From Cytophagaceae bacterium (GTDB lineage: Bacteria > Bacteroidota > Bacteroidia > Cytophagales > Spirosomataceae): DNA of 44,172 nt. The stretch is from the NCBI GenBank assembly GCA_947450365.1, contig CANFVE010000021.1, positions 1 through 44,172 on the forward strand. The letters are read 5' to 3'. The notes under the pieces were generated by a model that had not been told where the DNA came from, ran no database searches, and was given only the letters and a program-made list of their open reading frames with translations. Positions 35,369 through 43,594 of the stretch are shown here, piece after piece (positions within the stretch are counted from its first letter, which is position 1; every line of letters starts with the position of its first letter). The position numbers and the translations under genes were made by a program.

Positions 35369-36598
35369 GTGTTTGGAGTTGTCGATGTAGATCAGCGAAA
35401 GAATTTAGTTCAGCAATTAGCCGCGTTTACCGGTGAAAAAGAAGCTAAAATAGAGGAATTACTTCCTGTGTGGGAGGCTATTTTATTAGGTGGACTCCTG
35501 AAATTAGTTCGTAATCGAATCCGGTTTAATGCCTTATATAATTTTATTCTTCAAAAACCCATTCCTGAAGAGCGCATGCGATCCTTTTTGCTTGTTGAAA
35601 AAGGGCTAGAGTTGGATCCTATTTTACGGTATGGAGAAGGCATGATGGGGATTTTAATTCCCGATAAGAAAAGTGCGATTGCGATGACGATGTCTCGTAG
35701 TTTACATTGTAAAAGTTCGAGTTTTTTAAAGGGGCTTAGCCTTGTATTTTCCTTGTATGGTCTTCGATTAAAGGAAGTGGATTATCCTGCCTTAAAGGAT
35801 TGGAAGAGTTTTGGTAGCTATTTTATTGACCAAAAAGACGATTTGAACTCGCTTTGTAGTCCCAAAATCCTATTGTCTATTTCTGAGATTTTACTTCTTT
35901 CTGATATTTTAAAATTAGAAATGACGCATTTGGATCATATGGAAGATGACCGAGAGATTCCCGCGAGCCGATTTCAATTAAAATATCTATTCTACATCTT
36001 TGGAATTTTAGTGCTTTCGGGTATCGTTATTTGGTATACTGGTTTTCGTGCAGATGAGGAAGTGGTGATGAATCCGGAATTAGAAGAATTAATTCCAGTA
36101 GACAGTTTGACGAAATTAAATGACAGTTTGACACGAGCGGTGTTGGATTCAAATGCCTTGAAAAATGATTCGATTAGCCGTCTCACGTGGCCCGACGGAT
36201 CTCTTTTCGAAGTCCCCAAAAAATCAATTTTAGTTTCTTTGCACGCCTATTTATTGGATTCAACGGCCACATCTCCTTTGGAATTACAAGCGAATGAAGT
36301 TTATTTTGAAGGCCCAAGCGACGCATTGGCGGCAACGGACGCTTATTTATTTAAATTAATGGCCTCTGCGTTAAATAAATCAAAACAAGTGGATGTGAAA
36401 GTGGTCGCCTTTTCAGATTTAGATGATAAATCTGCCTTAAAACGGGGTTTTATTGTTAAAAATCGCTTAGTGGGAGAAGGGCTTTCTCAAAAGCGAATTG
36501 AGGTAAGTAATGCTACCTTAGACTATGTGCCAGACCCAAATGTGGCCGCTTCCCATCAGGTACTATTTATCTTTTCAAAAAAGACTTTATTGAAATAA
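35369..36598 (+). CDS. DUF937-like / OmpA-like single-pass membrane protein
   Basis: The 409-aa protein has three parts. Residues 1-195 are a mostly helical cytoplasmic region whose start (QQLAAFTGEKEAKIEELLPV) resembles DUF937 repeats. Residues about 206-224 are a membrane helix (LFYIFGILVLSGIVIWYTGF). The C-terminal part (about 270-409) lines up with the linker and OmpA domain of Bacteroidota DUF937-OmpA proteins: LTWPDGSLFEVPKKSI corresponds to their LPNGVELD block, and VDVKVVAFSDLDDKSALKRG to the peptidoglycan-binding strand-helix. The NxxLSxxRA peptidoglycan signature is missing, so wall binding may be lost. It starts with GTG and has its own promoter, divergent from hisB. The call is tentative. 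Confidence 0.65.
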   Translation: MFGVVDVDQRKNLVQQLAAFTGEKEAKIEELLPVWEAILLGGLLKLVRNRIRFNALYNFILQKPIPEERMRSFLLVEKGLELDPILRYGEGMMGILIPDKKSAIAMTMSRSLHCKSSSFLKGLSLVFSLYGLRLKEVDYPALKDWKSFGSYFIDQKDDLNSLCSPKILLSISEILLLSDILKLEMTHLDHMEDDREIPASRFQLKYLFYIFGILVLSGIVIWYTGFRADEEVVMNPELEELIPVDSLTKLNDSLTRAVLDSNALKNDSISRLTWPDGSLFEVPKKSILVSLHAYLLDSTATSPLELQANEVYFEGPSDALAATDAYLFKLMASALNKSKQVDVKVVAFSDLDDKSALKRGFIVKNRLVGEGLSQKRIEVSNATLDYVPDPNVAASHQVLFIFSKKTLLK

Positions 36599-36631
36599 TA
36601 CAATTCATTAGGTTTCTAAAGATATTGGCGG

Positions 36632-36639
36632 TACTTTTG
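36632..36639 (+). promoter_or_regulatory. -7 box (TACTTTTG) of the DEAD-box helicase gene, with long leader
   Basis: Exact TAnnTTTG 108 bases before ATG 36748, so the mRNA would carry a leader of about 105 bases. Within it ACACATC (36664-36670) can pair with GATGTGT (36714-36720), enclosing 43 bases. Confidence 0.5.
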
Positions 36640-36747
36640 TAATAAATAAATACAAATACATCCACACATCTTCTTATCCCATTGAATCGGGTTATTGGCA
36701 GAAGGTAATTACGGATGTGTTCGGGCATCGTAATTAAAATTAATCTA

Positions 36748-38559
36748 ATGAGTGAAAAAATTCGCTTTGATTCGCTTCCTTTATCGGAAGGAATTCAGGC
36801 TGCAGTAAAAGAAATGGGTTTCGAATTTGCTTCTCCCATCCAATCAGAAGCTATTCCATATGTGTTAGAAGGTCGAGACGTGATTGGCCAAGCGCAAACA
36901 GGAACAGGTAAAACAGCCGCTTTTGGGATTCCCATGATTGAGCATATTGTTCCGTTTGAAAAATTTGTTCAAGCGATCATTTTATGCCCAACGCGTGAGT
37001 TGGCCGTTCAAGTATCCGAAGAAATGAAGAAATTATCCAAATTCACCAAAGGTGTTTGGGTAACAACGGTTTATGGAGGTGATTCCATTGATCGTCAAAT
37101 CAAATCCCTAAAAGCGGGTGCTAATATCGTGGTGGGAACACCGGGTCGTGTGATCGACTTAATTGAACGTCGTGCTTTGAAATTAAATCAAACATCGATG
37201 GTGGTGTTGGATGAGGCGGATGAGATGTTAGACATGGGTTTCCGTGAAGATATCGAAAGTATTTTGGAAGAAATTCCAAATGAGCGTCAAACGGTTTTAT
37301 TCTCAGCGACGATGTCAAAGCCGATTATGGCCTTGACAAACCGTTTTTTGACTGATCCCAAATTGGTTAAAGTAGTGAAGAATGAAATCACGAACGTGAA
37401 CATCGAGCAATTGTACTACGATGTGAAAGGTCGCGCCAAAATGGAAGTGACGACTCGTTTGATTGATTTTTATTCATTGAAATTGGTCTTAATTTTCTGT
37501 AATCAGAAAAAGCGAGTGGATGAGGTCGTGGAAGAATTGATGTTGCGTGGGTATGCGGCGGAAGGACTTCATGGCGATTTGCGTCAGTCCCAACGGACCC
37601 AAGTTATGAATCGTTTCCGTTCTGGAAATGTAAGTTATTTAGTTGCTACCGATGTGGCGGCTCGTGGCTTGGACGTAGATAATGTGGACGCTGTAATCAA
37701 TTATGACATTCCATTAGACGAAGAATATTATGTTCACCGGATTGGTCGTACGGGTCGAGCGGGTAAATCGGGTAAAGCATTTACGTTGGTGGTAGGTTCT
37801 GAGCGCAATCGCTTGCGTGAAATTATGAACTACACGAAAGTGAAAATTGATAAAGGAGTGATTCCTACTTTCTCTGATGTAGTTGGGGTTAAAAAAGGAA
37901 TGTTTATCGACCGAGTGGCTGCTACCATCGCAGAAGGTGGTTTGGAGTTATTTGATGATGCATTGCCTAATTTGCAGCATGCGGGATTCTCTGTGGAACA
38001 AGTAGTCGCTGCCCTTGTTAAAATGAACATGGGAGTTGTGAAAAACGAATTCGGCGATGAAAATCTGGATGGCGAAATGGAACGGGGTTCACGTAAATAT
38101 GGTCGTGAAGAGCGTGGCGGTGGTCGTTTTGAGCGTGGTGGTGGCGGTGATCGTTGGGGTGGAGGAGACCGAGGCGGAGAACGTCGCGGTGGAGGTCGCT
38201 TTGACCGAGATGCACGCGGTGGCGGTGATCGCGGTGGTCGTTTCGAACGTGGAGGAGAGCGTGATCGTGGGCCCAAAGGACCTCGTATGGATCGCGAAGG
38301 GAAACCATATCGGTCAGATGAAAACATGGTGCGTATGCAAGTGAACATCGGTTTTAATGAAAAAATTTCCCCGTCGAATATCGTGGGAGCCTTTGCGGGC
38401 GAATCTGGAATTCCAGGAAATGTATTGGGACAAATTCAAATTGAAAACAAACACACATTTGTGGATGTACCAAAGGAATTTGCCAATGTGGTTCTTGAAA
38501 AAATGTCAGGTGCTCAGATTAAAGGCAAGCGGGTTATCGTTGAAGTAGCGAAAGCCTAA
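36748..38559 (+). CDS. DEAD-box RNA helicase, DeaD/CsdA-like with RGG-rich tail
   Basis: An ATP-dependent RNA helicase, probably acting in ribosome assembly or cold adaptation. From ATG 36748 the 603-aa protein has the Q-motif and Walker A AQTGTGKTA (about 49-57), PTRELA, VLDEADEMLDMGF, SATMS, and HRIGRTGRAG (about 331-340). Residues about 447-512 are an Arg/Gly/Asp-rich segment with repeated RGGGRFERGG units, and residues about 523-603 form a DbpA-type RNA-binding domain. An upstream in-frame start (36715) adds 11 unlikely residues. The RGG tract suggests RNA binding and possibly condensate formation, by analogy. Confidence 0.94.
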   Translation: MSEKIRFDSLPLSEGIQAAVKEMGFEFASPIQSEAIPYVLEGRDVIGQAQTGTGKTAAFGIPMIEHIVPFEKFVQAIILCPTRELAVQVSEEMKKLSKFTKGVWVTTVYGGDSIDRQIKSLKAGANIVVGTPGRVIDLIERRALKLNQTSMVVLDEADEMLDMGFREDIESILEEIPNERQTVLFSATMSKPIMALTNRFLTDPKLVKVVKNEITNVNIEQLYYDVKGRAKMEVTTRLIDFYSLKLVLIFCNQKKRVDEVVEELMLRGYAAEGLHGDLRQSQRTQVMNRFRSGNVSYLVATDVAARGLDVDNVDAVINYDIPLDEEYYVHRIGRTGRAGKSGKAFTLVVGSERNRLREIMNYTKVKIDKGVIPTFSDVVGVKKGMFIDRVAATIAEGGLELFDDALPNLQHAGFSVEQVVAALVKMNMGVVKNEFGDENLDGEMERGSRKYGREERGGGRFERGGGGDRWGGGDRGGERRGGGRFDRDARGGGDRGGRFERGGERDRGPKGPRMDREGKPYRSDENMVRMQVNIGFNEKISPSNIVGAFAGESGIPGNVLGQIQIENKHTFVDVPKEFANVVLEKMSGAQIKGKRVIVEVAKA

Positions 38560-38579
38560 TCCTTGGATTCATAAAATTC

Positions 38580-38607
38580 AAAAGGTGGCTTCTGTCACCT
38601 TTTTTTA
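38580..38607 (+). terminator. Terminator after the DEAD-box helicase gene
   Basis: AAAAGGTG (38580-38587) pairs with CACCTTTT (38596-38603) around an 8-base loop, followed by a T-run. Confidence 0.88.
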
Positions 38608-38623
38608 TGCCAAAAACTTAGTA

Positions 38624-38631
38624 TAAATTTG
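38624..38631 (+). promoter_or_regulatory. -7 box (TAAATTTG) of the DUF1549/DUF1553 gene
   Basis: Exact TAnnTTTG ending 34 bases before ATG 38666, downstream of a terminator. No -33 TTG. Confidence 0.6.
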
Positions 38632-38665
38632 TTTGTTCAAGCTTATAAGGCAGAACACATTTTGA

Positions 38666-41356
38666 ATGACGAAAGGAAACATATATTGGACGCTAATTTT
38701 TCTCTGCCTGTTGGGTGCTGTGTCTTATGTTACTTTAGATTTTAGTAGCCAAGAAAAGGTTTCTTATACGAAAGATGTTAAACCGATTCTGAATAAACAT
38801 TGTATTTCTTGTCATGGGGGTGTTAAAAAACAAGGAAAATTTAGTCTATTGTTTCAAGAAGAGGCATTCGCGGTGACGGCCTCAGGCAAACCTTCCATTG
38901 TTCCGTTTCATCCAGAAAAAAGTCCCTTTATTGCCCGTTTACATAGTTCGGATCCAGAGGAAAAAATGCCTTATCGACGTGAGCCCCTAAATCCTCAAGA
39001 GGTAAATGTATTGACCCAATGGGTAAAAGAAGGCGCGATTTGGGAGGATCATTGGGCATATTTACCAATTCAAAAACCGAAAGTTCCTGCGGCGGAGAGT
39101 ATTTTCAGTTATTTGACTTTTTGGAAACAGAAATTTGTGACGAATCCAATCGATCAGTACGTCTTATCAGGGTTGGAAAAACAAGGCATGTCGCATGCAG
39201 ATCAAGCGGATAAAGCTATTCTAGTTCGTCGATTAGCTTTGGATTTAACAGGTTTGCCACCTACGGAGCAGATGGTGAAGGAATTTCAAGCTGTTGATTC
39301 GAAGGAAAAATACGCGGCTTTTGTGGACCAATTGATGGCTTTACCTTCATTTGGTGAGAAATGGGCCTCGGTATGGTTAGATGTGGCACGATATTCAGAT
39401 AGTCGGGGATACCAAAAGGATAATGGTCGGACGATTTGGCCTTACAGAGATTGGGTGATTCGATCTTTTAATCAAAATGTGAGTTTTCGAGATTTTGTGA
39501 CGAAGCAATTGGCCGGTGATTTATTGCCAAATCCGAGTGAGGATGATTATATCGCAACGGGTTTTCATCGGAATACCATGAATAATGATGAAACGGGTAC
39601 GGTGGATGAGGAATTTCGAGTAGCGGCGGTGTTGGATCGTGTAAATACCACGTGGGATGCTTTGCATGGAACATCATTTTCTTGCGTTCAGTGCCATAGT
39701 CATCCATATGATCCTATCCGGCATGTCGAATATTATAAGTTTATGGCCTTCTTGAACAATACCCGAGATGAAGATACAGGGGATGAGGCGCCCAATTTAC
39801 GGAAATTTAAGGCGGAAGATTTGCCAAAATTGACGGCTTTTGATCAAAAAGTTAATCAGTTTCCTAGCGAGCAGGCGAACTTTTATCGTCGTTTTGTTCG
39901 GTTTTTAGAACCTCGGTTCCATGCCCATTATGCAGATAATTTTATCGAAGGAGCCCTTTTGGGAGGTACGCAAATCGGATTGAGACATACAGGAACGTGC
40001 CGCTTGCCTAATTTGAAAACGGATGGAGTGAAACAAATCATGCTGCAATATTCCGCTAAGACACCGGGTGGAATCTTACAGATTCGGGAAGCCGGGATAA
40101 AGGGAAAGGTGATTGTGCGGGTAAAATTAGATACCACGTCAAAATCTAAATTATTGACACTATCCTTTCCTGCATCAAAGATTCGTCAGGATTATTATTT
40201 AGAAGCATTGAATCCGAAAATTGCAGGTCAATCGGATGATGTATTTCGGATAGGTTGGTTTGCTTTATTACCTGAATTTGTTGGGTCGAAAGATGATTTT
40301 GACAGCTTTACCTCATTGATTAATACGAAAACGGATAATTTTCCGATTTATTTAGAAATGCCTGCGGATTATCAACGAGAATCGCATGTCTTCACCCGGG
40401 GAAATTGGCTCATGCATGGGGAAAAAGTAAATCCAGATGTGCCTAAATTCTTGCATTCCTTTAAACCTGAATGGCCGCGGAATCGCTTGGGATTGGCCAA
40501 ATGGATTGTGGATCCCGCGAATCCGTTATTTGCTAGAAATGTGGCCAATCGCTTTTGGGAACAATTATTCGGGATGGGAATCGTGGAAACACTTGAGGAT
40601 TTTGGTTCTCAAGGGGCTAAACCGAGTCATCAGGAATTATTGGATTATTTGGCCTATCAGTTCATTCATTCCTATGACATGAAGCCCAAGGAATTAATTA
40701 AAGAGATTGTGTGTTCGTCGACGTACCAACAAGATTCCAAAGCCTCCAAAAACCTAATTGCCCTCGATCCTTATAATAAATGGCTGGGACGTGGTCCGCG
40801 TTTCCGTTTGTCTGCGGAACAAGTTCGTGACCAGGCCTTGGCTGTTTCAGGATTATTGAACCCCAAAATGTATGGAAAACCGGTGATGCCTTATCAGCCA
40901 GATGGTGTGTGGCAAGCCGTAAATAGTAGTTTAAAATGGCAACAAAGTGAAGGGGACGAACAATACCGACGAGCTATTTATGTGTTTACACGTAGAACAG
41001 GTCCTTACCCGTCTCAATTCACGTTTGATTCACCTTCCCGTGAGGTTTGTTTAGTTCGACGGATTCGTACAAATACACCTTTACAGGCTTTAGTTTTATT
41101 GAATGATCCCGTTTTTGTCGAGATTTCGAAAAAAATTGCGCAGGATATGTCGAAAATGAAAGAGCCAGATACCTCGAAGCGTATCGCAGCGATGTATCAA
41201 AAAATGTTTATTCATGAGGTCAATTCCAAGGATTTAAATACCTTCATGCGATTATTTGCGCAAGGGTCTAAATTAGATCCCAAGAATCCACAAAAGGGCT
41301 TTGAATTGGTAGCGACGAGTATGTTAAATTTGGATGAATTTGTGACTAAATTATAA
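38666..41356 (+). CDS. PSCyt1/DUF1549/DUF1553 exported protein with heme-binding CxxCH motif
   Basis: The 896-aa protein has a signal or anchor helix (about 7-25) and then a planctomycete-type cytochrome c domain with CISCHGG (Cys46, Cys49, His50). DUF1549 follows (about 150-360, with DQYVLSGLE, DLTGLPPTEQ and WLDVARYSDSRGYQ) and ends in a second CVQCHSHPYDP motif. A middle beta-rich region leads to DUF1553 (about 600-860, RLGLAKWIVDPANPLFARN, RVRDQALAVSG-like and NTPLQALVLLNDP). Such proteins occur in Planctomycetes and some Bacteroidota and have no established function. It is paired 3 bases upstream of the DUF1501 gene. Redox activity is plausible but unproven. Confidence 0.9.
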   Translation: MTKGNIYWTLIFLCLLGAVSYVTLDFSSQEKVSYTKDVKPILNKHCISCHGGVKKQGKFSLLFQEEAFAVTASGKPSIVPFHPEKSPFIARLHSSDPEEKMPYRREPLNPQEVNVLTQWVKEGAIWEDHWAYLPIQKPKVPAAESIFSYLTFWKQKFVTNPIDQYVLSGLEKQGMSHADQADKAILVRRLALDLTGLPPTEQMVKEFQAVDSKEKYAAFVDQLMALPSFGEKWASVWLDVARYSDSRGYQKDNGRTIWPYRDWVIRSFNQNVSFRDFVTKQLAGDLLPNPSEDDYIATGFHRNTMNNDETGTVDEEFRVAAVLDRVNTTWDALHGTSFSCVQCHSHPYDPIRHVEYYKFMAFLNNTRDEDTGDEAPNLRKFKAEDLPKLTAFDQKVNQFPSEQANFYRRFVRFLEPRFHAHYADNFIEGALLGGTQIGLRHTGTCRLPNLKTDGVKQIMLQYSAKTPGGILQIREAGIKGKVIVRVKLDTTSKSKLLTLSFPASKIRQDYYLEALNPKIAGQSDDVFRIGWFALLPEFVGSKDDFDSFTSLINTKTDNFPIYLEMPADYQRESHVFTRGNWLMHGEKVNPDVPKFLHSFKPEWPRNRLGLAKWIVDPANPLFARNVANRFWEQLFGMGIVETLEDFGSQGAKPSHQELLDYLAYQFIHSYDMKPKELIKEIVCSSTYQQDSKASKNLIALDPYNKWLGRGPRFRLSAEQVRDQALAVSGLLNPKMYGKPVMPYQPDGVWQAVNSSLKWQQSEGDEQYRRAIYVFTRRTGPYPSQFTFDSPSREVCLVRRIRTNTPLQALVLLNDPVFVEISKKIAQDMSKMKEPDTSKRIAAMYQKMFIHEVNSKDLNTFMRLFAQGSKLDPKNPQKGFELVATSMLNLDEFVTKL

Positions 41357-41359
41357 GAC

Positions 41360-42814
41360 ATGGATCAAGAACTTGAAAAACGGGCACTCGAATACATGCG
41401 GCGCAGGCATTTTTTGCGTCAATGTGCGACGGGCATGGGTATGATGGCGCTGGGTTCGATGTTGGGTTCCTGCGAAAATCAACCGACAAGTCAGGAGGAA
41501 GCTTTAACGAAATTGACTCATTTGTTGCCCAAAGCCAAACGGGTGATTTATATTCACAAAGCGGGTTCTCCTTCTCAATTGGAATTATTCGACTATAAAC
41601 CCGATTTAGTTAAATGGCATGGAAAAGATTGTCCGGCCGAATTATTACAAGGGAAAACCTTTGCCTTTATTCGGGGTGTGCCTAAAATGCTGGGTCCTCA
41701 GGGTAAATTTGCCCAATTTGGGCAATCGGGTGCTTGGGTATCAGATTATTTGCCTTATTTCCAAAACGTGGTCGATGAAGTGTGTTTTTTAAAGGCGATG
41801 CATACGGATCAGTTTAATCATGCGCCGGCACAATTGCTCATGCAAACGGGAAGTGCTCGTTTGGGGCGGCCGGGTATGGGAGCTTGGGCGGTCTATGGAT
41901 TAGGATCTGAAAATGCGAATTTGCCTGGATTTATTGTGTTGACATCTGGAAATAAATATCCAGAAGGAGGAAAGAGTATTTGGGGAAGTGGCTTTTTGCC
42001 GTCGATTTATCAAGGGGTTCATTGTCGGTCGACGGGCGAGCCTGTTCTATACGTCGAAAATCCATCTGATGTATCTCGTGAAACTCGTCGGAGTACAATA
42101 GATGCGATAAATGAAATTAACCAACGGGAGTTTGAGGAATACCAAGATCCTGAAATTTTGACCCGCATTTCTCAATATGAAATGGCCTTTAAAATGCAGG
42201 CGGCTGTGCCCGATGTGATGGATATTCGGGATGAACCGGATTATATTCATCAATTGTATGGAACAACGATTGGCAAACCGTCCTTTGCGAATAATTGCTT
42301 GTTGGCTCGAAAATTAGCCGAAAACGGCGTTCGATTTATTCAATTGTATGATTGGGGATGGGATACGCATGGGTCGAATGCTTCTGAAGCTTTGGAAATT
42401 GGATTGCGAACGAAATGCAAGGAAACTGATCAGGGAATGAGTGCTTTGTTATTTGATTTAAAACAACGAGGTTTATTTGATGAGACTTTAGTAGTGTGGA
42501 GTGGGGAATTTGGCCGTACGCCGATGCAAGAAAATCGGGATAATAAACCGGCACCCTTTATGGGGCGTGATCATCACCCGGATGCTTTTACGATTTGGAT
42601 GGCGGGAGCTGGGGTTAAAAAGGGTTTTACCTATGGGGCTACGGATGAAATTGGGTATTCAGGGGTGGAAGGAAAAGCCCATATTCATGATTTGCAAGCG
42701 ACTATTTTACATATTTTAGGATTGGATCATGAAAAATTAACTTACCCGTTTCAAGGCCGTTCGTTCCGACTGACCGATGTAGCAGGAAAAGTAATTACCC
42801 CTATATTAGCTTAG
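41360..42814 (+). CDS. DUF1501 Tat-exported lipoprotein
   Basis: The 484-aa protein has a twin-arginine signal (RRRHFLRQCATGMGMMALG) ending in a lipobox LGSC, so it is probably folded before export and then lipidated. The remainder is DUF1501, an alkaline-phosphatase/sulfatase-like fold: QFNHAPAQLLMQTG, LYDWGWDTHGSN, VVWSGEFGRTP and GRDHHPDAFTIWMAGAG place conserved His/Asp/Glu residues as possible metal ligands. Catalytic activity is not proved for the family. It forms an operon with the preceding gene; their partner relationship is conserved in planctomycetes. Confidence 0.9.
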   Translation: MDQELEKRALEYMRRRHFLRQCATGMGMMALGSMLGSCENQPTSQEEALTKLTHLLPKAKRVIYIHKAGSPSQLELFDYKPDLVKWHGKDCPAELLQGKTFAFIRGVPKMLGPQGKFAQFGQSGAWVSDYLPYFQNVVDEVCFLKAMHTDQFNHAPAQLLMQTGSARLGRPGMGAWAVYGLGSENANLPGFIVLTSGNKYPEGGKSIWGSGFLPSIYQGVHCRSTGEPVLYVENPSDVSRETRRSTIDAINEINQREFEEYQDPEILTRISQYEMAFKMQAAVPDVMDIRDEPDYIHQLYGTTIGKPSFANNCLLARKLAENGVRFIQLYDWGWDTHGSNASEALEIGLRTKCKETDQGMSALLFDLKQRGLFDETLVVWSGEFGRTPMQENRDNKPAPFMGRDHHPDAFTIWMAGAGVKKGFTYGATDEIGYSGVEGKAHIHDLQATILHILGLDHEKLTYPFQGRSFRLTDVAGKVITPILA

Positions 42815-43197
42815 GATTTTTTGAGGATAAAATCTTGTTTGGGTGCTTTCGGGAACATGAAAAGTAAGCCTAATTCAAATAATTCAACAGAAAAAATGAT
42901 GTTTGGGGACTTGATTAAGTTCTTCCATGCTTCTTGGCCCATCCGACTTCGAATTGATGGGACGATATACAGTGCCGAATCGTGTGTCAAATCGATTTTT
43001 CCTTCTACCCGGATGACATCGACCTCTGCCAACGAGTAATTTTCAAAAAAAACAATTAATTGTTGTTGAAGTAAGGTAAGAAAATCGCCTTTTTTTTGAT
43101 AGGTTGGATTGATGACTTCGGTGTACAATTGGTAGATTAACGGCGAATGTAAACCATGCGCGTTTTGTGCTTTCCAATTAAATAGCAGCCTGTTCAT
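42811..43197 (-). CDS. Shortened methyltransferase-like protein lacking the SAM-binding core
   Basis: The 128-aa protein begins like a Bacteroidota class I SAM methyltransferase family of roughly 230 aa: KAQNAHGLHSPLIYQLYTEV matches their HGxHSPFxF start. Its end, GQEAWKNLIKSPNIIFSVEL and LFELGLLFMFPK, matches the family's C-terminal EAW...LFxLGLxFF block. The middle, where the GxGxG SAM loop and acidic residues should be, is absent. It may be a decayed gene or a repurposed scaffold. It shares one base with apaG (TAATG), which suggests it is still translated. It converges with the DUF1501 gene with a 4-base overlap. Confidence 0.6.
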   Translation of the reverse strand: MNRLLFNWKAQNAHGLHSPLIYQLYTEVINPTYQKKGDFLTLLQQQLIVFFENYSLAEVDVIRVEGKIDLTHDSALYIVPSIRSRMGQEAWKNLIKSPNIIFSVELFELGLLFMFPKAPKQDFILKKS

Positions 43198-43583
43198 TAA
43201 TTTAACGCAAAATTGGGAATTAATTCAAAAAGTGGAATATCGACCCTAAAGGTTTGTTTGGTCATTAAATTTAAAAAAGTGTAATGCCCTTGCATCGTAC
43301 CAAAAGGGGAAATGAGTGGGCAACCCGAGGTATAGGTAAAGGAATTTCCGGGATCGATGATGGGTTGTTCACCCACCACGCCTAAACCTTTTACTTCTTC
43401 GGTCCGACCAATGCCGTCTGTAATGAGCCAGAAGCGACTGACGAGTTGGGCTGTTTGATTGCTGATGTTTTTAATGGTAATTTGGTAGCTGAAAAAATAG
43501 GCAAAAGGAGCTTGCATTTCATAGGATGGAATGTAGTTTGTGACTATTTTAAGTTGAAAACCGTTGGATTCTGACGCGACCAT
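43197..43583 (-). CDS. apaG: ApaG (DUF525) family protein
   Basis: The 128-aa protein is a single immunoglobulin-like ApaG domain: YQITIKNISNQTAQLVSRFWLITDG and VVGEQPIIDPGNSFTYTSGCP, then GTMQGHYTF. ApaG is linked by genetics to Co2+/Mg2+ resistance, but its biochemical role is unclear. It is complete. It overlaps the shortened methyltransferase-like gene by one base, so the two are likely translated together. Confidence 0.93.
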   Translation of the reverse strand: MVASESNGFQLKIVTNYIPSYEMQAPFAYFFSYQITIKNISNQTAQLVSRFWLITDGIGRTEEVKGLGVVGEQPIIDPGNSFTYTSGCPLISPFGTMQGHYTFLNLMTKQTFRVDIPLFELIPNFALN

Positions 43584-43594
43584 TTTTCTAATTT

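Noticed and set aside
37830-38348. 172-codon antisense open frame opposite the helicase tail
   Set aside because: It follows from the repetitive Gly/Arg codons of the helicase; its translation is a Pro/Arg/Ser-rich low-complexity string.
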